Shown: piece by piece, positions 42,851 to 51,897 of the stretch
Position numbering within the stretch: the first letter of the stretch is position 1
Layout of the letters: each line of letters starts with the position of its first letter
From: Pinirhizobacter soli
GTDB lineage: Bacteria; Pseudomonadota; Gammaproteobacteria; Xanthomonadales; Rhodanobacteraceae
NCBI RefSeq assembly: GCF_015905305.1
Contig: NZ_JADZLQ010000003.1
Coordinates: forward strand, 496,001 to 560,000
Length of the DNA stretch: 64,000 nt
Reading direction: 5' to 3'
Position numbers and translations under genes: made by a program
The notes under the pieces: generated by a model
Database searches by the model: none
Seen by the model: only the letters and a program-made list of their open reading frames with translations
Told to the model about the DNA's origin: nothing

Positions 42851-45067
42851 ATGTCGACCTTCTTCATTAACCAGCTCGACTTCATTTTCTTCTTCTACGG
42901 TCTGGCATTTATCCTGCTCGGCACCACTTGTTTGGCGATCGCAAGAAGTAAAGATCGTGGCGAAGCATGGGCTGTGCTTAGCGGATTTGCGTTTGTCCAC
43001 GGCGTGGGTGAATGGCTGGATTTGTCGGCCTTGATTGTTGGCGATGGCGCGGCATTCGCAGTCGTTCGCGTCATGCTCATGACGGTGTCGTTTGTTCTAT
43101 TGCTTGACTTCGCGCGGCTGGAGGCCATCCGCCTCGGAGTAAACCTTCCTGGACGATGGATCTACGTACCCGTGGTGATGCTGGTTGCGTTGATCGGCGT
43201 CACCGGAGGCGTCACGGCGGCGAGCATTGCCGCACGCTATGCGCTTGCATTCCCCGGTGCGCTGGGCGCGAGCTTCGTGTTGACCTGGGGAACGAGGACG
43301 CTTCCCGCCAGCGCCCGATACGCCGGACTCTGCGCCTCGATCGGGTTTCTGCTGTATGCCTTTGCTGCGGGCGCTATCGTTCCGGCCGCGCCCTTCTGGC
43401 CTGCGAACATCGTCAACCACGGGTGGTTCGTCAGTTGGGTGGGTGCTCCGATTCAACTCTTCCGCGGTTTGTTGGCGTGCTGGATAGCGTTTTCCATCTG
43501 GGCGATGTGGGTGCAGCAGTTGGCCGGACAACTCCGTTCGGCGAGATACACCACTTTCGTTCGTCAGCAATTCATCTGGACCCTGGTCGCCATGGGGACC
43601 ATTCTCGTTTCGGGATGGACGCTCACGGAATTCCTCGGCGGGATCTACAGGCAGGACGTGCAGGAGGAATCGCGTCGCGACATCGACCTGCTGGCAAGCC
43701 GGCTCAGCGGTGACACGGCCTCGGTCGATGCCATGGTGAAGGCGCTGGCCGGGTTCCCGTCGATCCAGCCACGCCTGACCGGAAGCGGCCGCTCGGACGA
43801 CAACACCGCCCAATCATTCCTCGATCTGGCTGTCGAGGCATCGGGCGCCAGGCGCGGCTACATACTGGATGGGACGGGCGCCGTGGTTGCTTCATCCAAT
43901 CCAAGGGATGTCCTGCCTGGAAAACCCAGCTACGGAACCGCGGTCTATTTTCGCCAATCCATCGTTGGAGACGGTGGCTATCAGTTCGTGTTCGATGCAG
44001 CGACTGGCGCGCGCGACTACTACGCGAGCCAGCCGATCCGCGCCGCCGACGGCAAGATCGTCGGGGTCGCGGTTCTCACAAAGTCACTGGATGCCTTTGA
44101 AGCGGATCTGCGGGAGTTCAGTCGCCCTTACTTCTTCATTGATCCGCAGGGAGTGGTCGCGATGACGAACCGCCCCGAGGCGCTCCACCGTACCCTCTGG
44201 CCACTGGCTGCCACGGTGAAGACCTCGCTGTCCCGCCAGTTCGGCAAGGTGGACGATCACCCGATGCTCGAGCGCGAGGTGGTCGACGGAACATGGGCCA
44301 CCGTCGACACCGAACGCGAATATGTCCGCCGTCGCTTTGCCGACCATAGCCAATGGTCCCTGGTCATCCTGAAGCCCACCCGGGAAATCTTCGCCACGCG
44401 TTTCCTGGGTATTGTCATCACCCTGCTGGTGACAATCATGGCGCTGATCTACCTGGTGGGAAAGGGCCGCTGGATTCATGACGACGTCCTCGCGGACAAT
44501 CGCGTCCGGCTCCAGGAATTGACGCAGGATCTGGGCGTCAAGGCGACCACGGATCCCCTCACCGGATTGCACAATCGACTGAACTTCGATCAAGCGCTCG
44601 CCCGTGAAATCGAACGCTCGCAGCGCTATGGCACGCCGCTCTCCCTGATCCTTTATGACATCGACCACTTCAAACGGGTCAATGACAGCTACGGGCATCT
44701 GATCGGCGACAAGGTTCTGGTCCAGTTGTCCCGATTCGTACCAAACCTCATTCGCACAACGGACTTTCTCGCCCGGTGGGGTGGCGAGGAGTTCGTTATT
44801 CTCGCTTCGGGATCCGGAGGCCCCATGGCATTCCAGGCGGCCGAGAAACTACGCGACGCCGTGGGTCAAGTCGTATTCGAAGACGTCGGTACGATCACCT
44901 GCAGCTTTGGGGTCACTCAATGGGTGCCAGGCGAAACCGCGATGGAATTCATCGCCAGGGCGGACGAGGCCCTCTATCACGCCAAAGCCAATGGTCGGAA
45001 CCAGGTGGTGCTGGCGCCGCAATCGGAGGCGATCAAACTCAAAGCGAGCCCGACCGGACCGCTTTGA
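42851..45067 (+). CDS. Multi-TM diguanylate cyclase with Cache-like sensor
   Basis: A 738-residue protein. Residues 1-230 form a seven- to eight-helix integral membrane sensor. A further helix (about 240-262) leads to an extracytoplasmic Cache-like domain (265-510; DIDLLASRLSGD, YILDGTGAVVASSNPRDVLP, ASQPIRAADGKIVGVAVLTK, PYFFIDPQGVVAMTN). A helix near 520-540 precedes the GGDEF domain (565-725). The active loop is ARWGGEEF, with the inhibitory RxxD (RTTD) five residues before it, so synthesis and feedback inhibition of c-di-GMP are expected. The Cache part resembles sensors for small carboxylates. It is divergent from the EAL phosphodiesterase. Confidence 0.9.
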   Translation: MSTFFINQLDFIFFFYGLAFILLGTTCLAIARSKDRGEAWAVLSGFAFVHGVGEWLDLSALIVGDGAAFAVVRVMLMTVSFVLLLDFARLEAIRLGVNLPGRWIYVPVVMLVALIGVTGGVTAASIAARYALAFPGALGASFVLTWGTRTLPASARYAGLCASIGFLLYAFAAGAIVPAAPFWPANIVNHGWFVSWVGAPIQLFRGLLACWIAFSIWAMWVQQLAGQLRSARYTTFVRQQFIWTLVAMGTILVSGWTLTEFLGGIYRQDVQEESRRDIDLLASRLSGDTASVDAMVKALAGFPSIQPRLTGSGRSDDNTAQSFLDLAVEASGARRGYILDGTGAVVASSNPRDVLPGKPSYGTAVYFRQSIVGDGGYQFVFDAATGARDYYASQPIRAADGKIVGVAVLTKSLDAFEADLREFSRPYFFIDPQGVVAMTNRPEALHRTLWPLAATVKTSLSRQFGKVDDHPMLEREVVDGTWATVDTEREYVRRRFADHSQWSLVILKPTREIFATRFLGIVITLLVTIMALIYLVGKGRWIHDDVLADNRVRLQELTQDLGVKATTDPLTGLHNRLNFDQALAREIERSQRYGTPLSLILYDIDHFKRVNDSYGHLIGDKVLVQLSRFVPNLIRTTDFLARWGGEEFVILASGSGGPMAFQAAEKLRDAVGQVVFEDVGTITCSFGVTQWVPGETAMEFIARADEALYHAKANGRNQVVLAPQSEAIKLKASPTGPL

Positions 45068-45275
45068 TCAGGGCCAGTGGAAACACGTATCGTCGGACTA
45101 AACACGACGATGGCGCCAGCGGACGTGTCCACCTCGTTCCCTTGAAGTCGCCATGGGCAGCAGGCGCGAAGGATAGAAAAACTATCGAGTGAACATGCGA
45201 AACCGGCTCGATCCGCATGGTGTCTTGCCGCACACTCGGCCGCGATCAAGACGTCGCCAACGGCCCGGAGGGCGC

Positions 45276-46124
45276 ATGCGTAGCAAGCTGTTCGTGCCCG
45301 GCGGGCGGCCGGAACTCTTTGCCAAGGCATTGGCCGGAGCGGCCGACGCGCTGTCGCTGGACCTGGAAGATTCAGTCCTGGACACGATGAAAGCCCAGGC
45401 GCGGGTGCATGTCGCTGCGTTTGTTGCCTCCGACGAGGCCCGCGAAGCCGCCAAACTGATCATCGTTCGGGTGAACTCTCCTGATGGTGAATATTTCGAG
45501 GACGACATCCGCGCCGTCGCCCGCGATGGCCTTGGGCTGTTGAACCTGCCCAAGATCGAAACGGCCGCCGCACTGCGCCAGGCGGTGCAGGCCATCGAAG
45601 CGGCCGAACAGGAAAACGGCGTAGCGACGCCAATTCGGTTGCTGGTGAATATCGAGACGCCGCGAGCGCTGGCCCATGCCGCCGCCATCGCCGTCGCCGA
45701 TCCGCGGGTGGCCGGGTTGCAACTGGGCTTGGGCGACCTGTTCGAACCGCATGGCATCGACCGGGCCGACCGGGCCAACGTGCACGCGGCCATGTTCACC
45801 ATGCGCATGGCGGCGGCCGGGGCAGGTATCTTCGCGGTCGACGGCGCCTTCGCCGACATCGATGATACGGAAGGTTTCATGGCGGAGGCGGGCATGGCAA
45901 GGCGCTTGGGCTTCATCGGCAAGAGTTGCATTCATCCACGCCAGATAGCGCTGGCCCATGCAGTCTTCGCTCCGTCGCCGGAGGAATTGGCGATGGCCCG
46001 TCGCGTGGTGGCGGCGGCGCGCGAAGCGAGCGAAACCGGGCGAGGCGCCTTCACCGTCGATGGCCGCATGATCGACCTGCCGTTCCTCAAGCGTGCCCAG
46101 GCGATCATGGCTACCGCCCGATGA
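45276..46124 (+). CDS. CitE-like acyl-CoA lyase (HpcH/HpaI aldolase superfamily)
   Basis: A 282-residue TIM-barrel enzyme of the citrate-lyase-beta/malyl-CoA lyase type. Visible family motifs are MRSKLFVPGGRPELF at the start, metal and CoA residues in LSLDLEDSV, LLVNIETPRAL, LGLGDLFEPHG and FIGKSCIHPRQI. Stand-alone CitE-like proteins split malyl-CoA, citramalyl-CoA or HMG-CoA, or hydrolyse malyl-CoA. The ATG has GGAGGG upstream, and its stop overlaps the next start (ATGA), coupling it to the Na+ symporter. A CaiB-type CoA transferase at the far end of the cluster could make its substrate. Confidence 0.85.
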   Translation: MRSKLFVPGGRPELFAKALAGAADALSLDLEDSVLDTMKAQARVHVAAFVASDEAREAAKLIIVRVNSPDGEYFEDDIRAVARDGLGLLNLPKIETAAALRQAVQAIEAAEQENGVATPIRLLVNIETPRALAHAAAIAVADPRVAGLQLGLGDLFEPHGIDRADRANVHAAMFTMRMAAAGAGIFAVDGAFADIDDTEGFMAEAGMARRLGFIGKSCIHPRQIALAHAVFAPSPEELAMARRVVAAAREASETGRGAFTVDGRMIDLPFLKRAQAIMATAR

Positions 46125-48544
46125 TGCGCTGGTACCGGTGGGTCATGGTGGTAGGGCTGGCGTCAGCCGCGTGGCTGGCGGCGGCAGGCCAGGCCTTCGC
46201 CGATCCCGCACGCGACGCGCTGACACCGATGCGTACATCGGCACTTCCGACGCTTCCGGCCGTAGCTACGCCCACGCGTATGGGTATGGTCGATGGCGCC
46301 GCGATAGCCATCGTGGGCGCCGCCGCCTGGGCGCTGGACGATGGCGCCACGGCCTGGCGTCGCCTGGCCTTGCCCGCGGGCATGTCGCCGACGGACATGG
46401 CCGGGATCGCCAGTGATGGCAAGAACAGTTACCTGCTATCGGGCAACGGCGGTCACGTCGATACCGTGGCGCGCCTGGGGCTGTCGCAGGCTGCAGGGCT
46501 TGCCATGCAATCGTTGCCGGCGTTGCCCACGCCACTGGACGGCGCCATGGCGGCCATCTCCGATTCGGCGATTTACGTGGGCGGCAGTGCGGCGGGCGCC
46601 TTCCGCATCTTCCGCATCGATCCCTCCATCGAACACCCGGCATGGTCGCCGGTACCGGCTTGGCCGGGACCTGCGAATGTTTCTTCCATGGTGGCGCAGA
46701 CCGGTGCGCTGTTCGTCACCGTGCCGTCAGGCGATGGCGAGGCGATCTGGCGGTTCACCGCCGATGGCGGCTGGTTGCAGCGCGGCAGCCTGCCGGGGCG
46801 CGTGCTGCCGGCCACGCCGCGCGCGATCGGCCAGGCGCACGTGCTGTACCTGCTGGCACCGGCCGCGGGTGCCACGCCCATCACGCCGGTGACCTTCCAG
46901 ACCATCACCAGCGCGTGGACGAAAGTGCAGGGCAACGACCTGGCGCAGGTGCCCTTGGCCGTGATGCCGTGGCACGACGGTATCGCCTGGGCCAGCGCCG
47001 TGGATGGCCGCACGGCATTTAGCGCCGCCCAGTTCCAGGGCGGCAAGCTGCTGCTGAAGTGGCTGGACTGGATCGTCATCGTGGTCTACCTGGCGTCGAT
47101 GATCGGCATCGGGCTTTATTTCTACCTGCGGGAAAAACGCAACTCCACCTCGAACTTCTTCGTCGGTGGCCGCAGCATCCCGTTCTGGGCGGCCGGCGTA
47201 AGCCTGTATGCCGCCAACACCAGTTCCATCAGCTTCATTGCCATCCCAGCCAAGGCCTTCGAGAGCAATTGGCAGTACCTCACCAACAACCTGATCGCCG
47301 TGTTTGGCCTGATGTTCGTGGCCGTGTGGATCGTACCGCTGCTGCGCCGGCTGGATCTGATGAGCGTGTTCTCGTACCTGGAAACCCGCTTCCATCCCGC
47401 CATCCGCATGATCGCCAGCGCGCTGTGCATCCTTACCCAGCTAGGCAGCCGGATGAGCGTGATCCTGTTCCTGCCGGCGCTGGCGATTGCCACCATTACC
47501 GGCATCAGCACGACGTGGAGCGTGATCCTGATGGGCGGCTTCACCATCATCTACACCGCCATGGGCGGCATGAAGGCGGTGATCTGGACCGATTTCGTGC
47601 AGGTGATCGTGAAGATGGGCGGGGCCATATTCGCCATCGGCTTCATCATCTGGAGCCTTCACGGCGGCCTGGGGCAGTTCTGGCACGTCGCGACGGCCGA
47701 GCACAAGATGCACCTGCTCGACTTCAGTTTCGACCTAACCAAGGCCACGGTCTGGGGCTTCATGTTCCTGGTGCTGTTCGATGTGGTGCTGACCTTCCCC
47801 AAAGACCAGGTACTGATGCAGCGCACGCTGTCGACGCGGTCTGACAAGGAAGCGGGGCGGTCGATTTGGGCGTTCGCCGCGATGATGATCCCCGGCGGGT
47901 TCGTCTTCTACATGATCGGTACGGCCCTGTTCGTGTTCTACAAGGCGCACCCTGAGCGGATGAACCCGCTGCTGCCGATCGATGCCACGTTTCCGCTGTT
48001 CATCGCAGCCGAACTGCCGATGGGCGTGACGGGCCTGATCATCGCGGGCATCTTCGCCGCGGCCATGGCCACGCTGTCGGGCATCATGAATTCGGTGGCG
48101 ACCCTGGTATCGGTGGACTTCTTCGACAAGCTGGTGAAGAACCCCACGCCGCGGCAAAGCGTGGTGTTTGCCGAACTCACCACCGTGGCGGTCGGGCTGG
48201 TGGGCATTGGCTTGGCCTTGCTACTGAGCAGCTTCGACGTGCATTCGCTGTTCGATGTCTCCATCGAACTGGCGGGCCTGTTGGGTGGCGGCTTCGCTGG
48301 GGCGTATACGCTGGGCATGTTCACCCGCCGGGCCAATGCGCCGGGGGTTGCCATCGGCGTCGTGGGCAGCGTCTGCCTGACCTTCGTTGCGTGGATCTTC
48401 AAGCTGGTCCATCCCTACTTCTACCTGGCCATCTCGATATTCCTGTGCATCGTCATAGGCTACGTGGCCAGCCTGTTCTTCCCGGCACCCACGCAATCGC
48501 TGCGCGGGCTCACCATCTACCGCGACGGTCCCGGGCATAAATAG
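46121..48544 (+). CDS. Na+:solute symporter fused to an N-terminal Kelch-like beta propeller
   Basis: An 807-residue protein. After a signal peptide (about 1-26) an extracytoplasmic region of about 280 residues shows Kelch-like repeats (WRRLALPAGM, AIYVGGSAAG, WSPVPAWPG), like N-acetylneuraminate epimerase NanM. A 13-helix sodium:solute symporter follows (from about 310), with FFVGGRSIPFWAAGVSLYAA and IFAAAMATLSGIMNSVATL as family motifs. This fusion is known for sialic acid and other sugar-acid transporters. The propeller may bind or epimerise the substrate before inner-membrane uptake. It is translationally coupled to the CitE-like gene. Substrate is unknown but likely a sugar or acid from the cluster pathway. 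Confidence 0.85.
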   Translation: MMRWYRWVMVVGLASAAWLAAAGQAFADPARDALTPMRTSALPTLPAVATPTRMGMVDGAAIAIVGAAAWALDDGATAWRRLALPAGMSPTDMAGIASDGKNSYLLSGNGGHVDTVARLGLSQAAGLAMQSLPALPTPLDGAMAAISDSAIYVGGSAAGAFRIFRIDPSIEHPAWSPVPAWPGPANVSSMVAQTGALFVTVPSGDGEAIWRFTADGGWLQRGSLPGRVLPATPRAIGQAHVLYLLAPAAGATPITPVTFQTITSAWTKVQGNDLAQVPLAVMPWHDGIAWASAVDGRTAFSAAQFQGGKLLLKWLDWIVIVVYLASMIGIGLYFYLREKRNSTSNFFVGGRSIPFWAAGVSLYAANTSSISFIAIPAKAFESNWQYLTNNLIAVFGLMFVAVWIVPLLRRLDLMSVFSYLETRFHPAIRMIASALCILTQLGSRMSVILFLPALAIATITGISTTWSVILMGGFTIIYTAMGGMKAVIWTDFVQVIVKMGGAIFAIGFIIWSLHGGLGQFWHVATAEHKMHLLDFSFDLTKATVWGFMFLVLFDVVLTFPKDQVLMQRTLSTRSDKEAGRSIWAFAAMMIPGGFVFYMIGTALFVFYKAHPERMNPLLPIDATFPLFIAAELPMGVTGLIIAGIFAAAMATLSGIMNSVATLVSVDFFDKLVKNPTPRQSVVFAELTTVAVGLVGIGLALLLSSFDVHSLFDVSIELAGLLGGGFAGAYTLGMFTRRANAPGVAIGVVGSVCLTFVAWIFKLVHPYFYLAISIFLCIVIGYVASLFFPAPTQSLRGLTIYRDGPGHK

Positions 48545-48611
48545 CCCGGGCGCCACCGGCGCCGGCACGCGTGCCCTACCATGGACGCCATGCTTCCCAA
48601 GGCCGATACCG

Positions 48612-49487
48612 TTGGATACCCAGTTCCTCAATACCTTCATCACCACCGTCGACCATGGATCCATGGCAGCCGCGGCGCGCGTGCTCAACATCACCCCGGC
48701 CGCCGTGGCACAGCAGATACGTACCCTTGAGCGGGAAATCGGCGCCACCCTGATTGCCCGCGTCGGTCGCACGGTGAGCGTCACCGAGGAAGGCTCGCGC
48801 ATCCTGGAACGATCCCGCGACCTGCTGCGCAACGTGGCGGACCTGCGCAGCGTGGCCAACGAGACCGGGGTATCGGGCGAGTTGCGCCTGGGCGCATGCC
48901 CGACGGCATTGGCCGGCATGTTGCCCGATGTACTGGCGCGGATGGTCGACACGTTTCCGGGCATCAATGTATTCATCAAGCCGGGATATTCGGTGGATCT
49001 CTACCGCGCGGTGGAGGCCGGCGACCTTGATGCCGCCGTCGTGTTGCAGGCACCGTTCCCGCTGCCCAAGACCTGCCAGTGGCAGCTGTTGCGCGAGGAA
49101 CCGTTGATCGTGCTGGCGCCGCGTTCGATGGAAGGCCGCGACCCACACGAGCTGCTGTCCAGCGAGCCCTTGATCCGCTACGACCGCAACCAGTGGGGCG
49201 GTCGTCAGGCCGACGACTACCTTCGGGAACACGGCATCGTGCCGCGCGAACGATTCGAGTTGAACGCGCTCAATGCCATCGCGGTGATGGTCGACCGTGG
49301 CCTGGGCGTGTCGCTGGTGCCCGACTGGGCGAAGCCCTGGCCCGAGGGGCTGAACCTCGCGCGCATTCCGCTGCCCCATCCGGCGGTGCCGCGGCGCATC
49401 GGCATCGTGTGGTCGCGCTCGAGCGTGCGCGTGCGGCTGGTATCGGTGCTGCTGCAGGAAGGCCGCAAGGCAATGGTCGCAGGATGA
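48612..49487 (+). CDS. LysR-family regulator, probable controller of the catabolic cluster
   Basis: A 291-residue regulator with an N-terminal helix-turn-helix (FITTVDHGSMAAAARVLNIT then PAAVAQQIRTLEREI, residues 9-44) and an effector-binding domain (about 88-290). The best start is a TTG; nearby upstream ATG codons are in other frames, and the protein would otherwise lose its first helix. It lies between the lyase/symporter pair and the receptor operon, all on the same strand, so it is likely the local activator. Two inverted repeats follow its stop, before the receptor gene. Confidence 0.9.
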   Translation: MDTQFLNTFITTVDHGSMAAAARVLNITPAAVAQQIRTLEREIGATLIARVGRTVSVTEEGSRILERSRDLLRNVADLRSVANETGVSGELRLGACPTALAGMLPDVLARMVDTFPGINVFIKPGYSVDLYRAVEAGDLDAAVVLQAPFPLPKTCQWQLLREEPLIVLAPRSMEGRDPHELLSSEPLIRYDRNQWGGRQADDYLREHGIVPRERFELNALNAIAVMVDRGLGVSLVPDWAKPWPEGLNLARIPLPHPAVPRRIGIVWSRSSVRVRLVSVLLQEGRKAMVAG

Positions 49488-49488
49488 A

Positions 49489-49511
49489 AACATGTTGCAA
49501 AGCAACATGTT
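49489..49511. promoter_or_regulatory. Perfect 10-bp inverted repeat before the TonB receptor gene
   Basis: AACATGTTGC (49489-49498), AAA, GCAACATGTT (49502-49511) begins 2 bp after the LysR gene stop and lies 131 bp before the receptor start. There is no T run, so an operator is more likely than a terminator. Confidence 0.45.
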
Positions 49512-49551
49512 CCCGCGCGTCGGTAACAACAAAAACTAGTCTCTGAACATA

Positions 49552-49581
49552 GTTCGCATCGGTTTGACGATGCATGCGAAC
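49552..49581. promoter_or_regulatory. GTTCGCAT/ATGCGAAC inverted repeat before the TonB receptor gene
   Basis: GTTCGCAT (49552-49559) and ATGCGAAC (49574-49581) are perfect 8-bp arms around 14 bases, which include a TTGACG -35-like hexamer. A second binding site for the local regulator, overlapping the receptor promoter, is plausible. Confidence 0.4.
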
Positions 49582-49641
49582 GCCCTAGGCTCGCCAGCAA
49601 TTATTCACGTTGTGCGCACGCCGGGGAGAGCGTCACACGCC

Positions 49642-51891
49642 ATGACCAAGCCACTTACCGCCGCCATCAGCGGCATCCTCTTTGCAGCCCTTGCCGCGGG
49701 CACCGCCTTCGCGCAGGAAAGCGCTCCGCCCGCCGACAACAGCAACACGCCGGTGCCGGCGAAGAAGGACAAGGACGGCAAGGTGGTGAACCTTGACCAG
49801 GTGATCGTCACCGGTACCCGCACGCCGAAGGCGATCGACGAAATTCCCGGCGCCATCACCGTGGTGAACAAGGAAGAGATCGCCCACACGCTGCTGGTGA
49901 CCGAGGACGCCACGGCGGTATTGGCGCGCACCGTGCCCGGTTACGCTGAATCGTCGCAGGCCATGAGCAACACCGGCGAGACGCTGCGCGGTCGCATCCC
50001 GCTTCGCCTGTTCGACGGCGTGCCCCAGGGTTCGCCTCTGCGCGAAGGCACGCGCAACGGCACCTTCACCGACATGGGCATCGTCGGCCGCGTGGAAGTG
50101 ATCAACGGCCCGTCGGCCTCCGAGGGCATCGGCGCCGCCGGCGGCATCATCAACTACATCTCGGCGGTGCCGACCAAGGAAGGCAACCAGACCACCATCA
50201 CCACCCGCTACCAGACCCAGGGTCACGACGACAGCGGCAGCTGGAAGACCGGTATCACGTTCGCCCGCAAGGAGGACTCCTACGACATCCTGTTGTCCGG
50301 CTCGCATATCGATCGCGGCATCACCTACGACGGCAACGGCCGCCGGATCGGCCTGAATACCTCAGGCTCGCTGTCCGATTCCGAATCGAACAACCTGTTC
50401 GGCAAGGTCGGCTGGAACTTCGGCGAGGACAACGACCAGCGCCTGCAGGCCAGCTACAGCCGCTTCAAGATCAACGGCAAGGGCGACTACATCCAGGTGC
50501 TTGGTTGCCGCGGCCCGACCGACGATCCGCCGTGTGCGACGCCGGTGACCAATACCTCGGAGAAGGGTCATATCTTTGGTTCGAAAGATGCCTTCAACGA
50601 TTTCAAGCAGTACAACGCCGAGTACACCCACAAGAACTTCTTTGGCGGTTCGCTGGATATCAACGCCTACAAGGCGGACCAAGCCATGCGCTACCTGCCG
50701 GAGCTTGCCGACGACAAGCAGGATCCACTGATCGCCCCGTTGGGCACCCTGTACGACCAATCCGAGATCGATGCGCACAAGAAGGGCCTGCGCACATCCT
50801 GGACGCGGCCCGATCTACTGCTGACCGGCCTTGAGCTGCACGTGGGCGTGGACCTGGCCCGCGACGAGGCGCAGCAGCGCCTGGCACTGACCAACCGTCT
50901 GTGGGTGCCGCCGATGAAGTACAAGAGCACCGCGCCCTATGCGCAGCTCTCCTACGATATCGGGCCGATCACCATCAGCGGTGGCTATCGCCGCGAGGAC
51001 GACAAGCTCAACGTCAACAGTTACACCACCACGTACTACAACAACCGGGTGTCCGTGCAGGGTGGCAGCGTGAAGTACAAGGAGAACCTCCGGAACATCG
51101 GCGGCATCTGGCGCATCACCGATGAGTGGTCGGTGTTCGCTTCCTATAGCGAAGGCTTCACGCTCCCCAACATCGGTATCCCGCTGCGCAACATCAATAC
51201 ACCGGGCCAGTCGGTGGATCGCATCAGCGACCTGAACGCCATCATCTACAAGAACAACGAAATAGGCTTCAACTGGCGCGGCGAGCAGGGTTCCTTCGGT
51301 GCCACGCACTACATCTCCAAGTCGCCTTTCGGCTCGTCCCTTGCCATCGACCCGCATACGTCCGACTTCATCCTGTCGCGCGCGCCGGTTCGTATCGAAG
51401 GCACTGAACTCACCGGCGAGTGGAAATTCAACGACTACTGGAAGGCCACGGCGATCTACTCGCACATCACCGGAAAGACTTCCTTCTGGTCGGCCGATCC
51501 GGGCGGCAGGTACAGCGCGGGCAGCCTCAAGAAGCCACTGGGCGTGCTGGATATCAACCCGGACAAGCTGGCGTATTCCGTCACCTGGAAATTCCTGCCG
51601 CATGCCGATGCCACGCTCGGCGCCACCTCGCTGTTCGGCCGCCATGTGTCGGGTAGCGATGTACGTGCCTACGACGGCGCGCAATTCAGCTACTCCGAGC
51701 GCACGCACGGCTATACCCTGTGGGACCTGGGCGCGAACTACGACCTGGAAAACTACGGCAAGCTGTCGCTGGGCGTGGAGAACCTTTTGAACAAGCAGTA
51801 CATCCTGAGCTGGTCGCAGTTGGCTGGTTACCAGAACTACTGGGCTGGCCGTGGGCGGGTGACCTCGCTCACCTACAGCATCACGTTCTAG
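49642..51891 (+). CDS. TonB-dependent outer-membrane receptor of the catabolic cluster
   Basis: A 749-residue receptor with a signal peptide (residues 1-24, ending GTAFAQ). A TonB box-like segment LDQVIVTGTRTPKAIDEIPG (about 50-70) is followed by the plug domain (to about 190; VEVINGPSASEGIGAAGGII) and a 22-strand barrel ending in YSITF with the usual terminal Phe. It would import a ligand too large for porins. Genomic context (glycosidases, kinase, symporter) argues for a glycoside or oligosaccharide rather than a siderophore. GGGGAG lies 13 bases before the chosen ATG; an upstream in-frame ATG would disrupt the signal peptide. Six bases separate it from the serine hydrolase gene. Confidence 0.92.
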   Translation: MTKPLTAAISGILFAALAAGTAFAQESAPPADNSNTPVPAKKDKDGKVVNLDQVIVTGTRTPKAIDEIPGAITVVNKEEIAHTLLVTEDATAVLARTVPGYAESSQAMSNTGETLRGRIPLRLFDGVPQGSPLREGTRNGTFTDMGIVGRVEVINGPSASEGIGAAGGIINYISAVPTKEGNQTTITTRYQTQGHDDSGSWKTGITFARKEDSYDILLSGSHIDRGITYDGNGRRIGLNTSGSLSDSESNNLFGKVGWNFGEDNDQRLQASYSRFKINGKGDYIQVLGCRGPTDDPPCATPVTNTSEKGHIFGSKDAFNDFKQYNAEYTHKNFFGGSLDINAYKADQAMRYLPELADDKQDPLIAPLGTLYDQSEIDAHKKGLRTSWTRPDLLLTGLELHVGVDLARDEAQQRLALTNRLWVPPMKYKSTAPYAQLSYDIGPITISGGYRREDDKLNVNSYTTTYYNNRVSVQGGSVKYKENLRNIGGIWRITDEWSVFASYSEGFTLPNIGIPLRNINTPGQSVDRISDLNAIIYKNNEIGFNWRGEQGSFGATHYISKSPFGSSLAIDPHTSDFILSRAPVRIEGTELTGEWKFNDYWKATAIYSHITGKTSFWSADPGGRYSAGSLKKPLGVLDINPDKLAYSVTWKFLPHADATLGATSLFGRHVSGSDVRAYDGAQFSYSERTHGYTLWDLGANYDLENYGKLSLGVENLLNKQYILSWSQLAGYQNYWAGRGRVTSLTYSITF

Positions 51892-51897
51892 CCGGTG

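Noticed and set aside
45276-46124. Citrate lyase beta subunit of a citrate fermentation operon
   Set aside because: No alpha or gamma subunit, ligase or prosthetic-group genes are nearby; a stand-alone CitE-like lyase is more likely.
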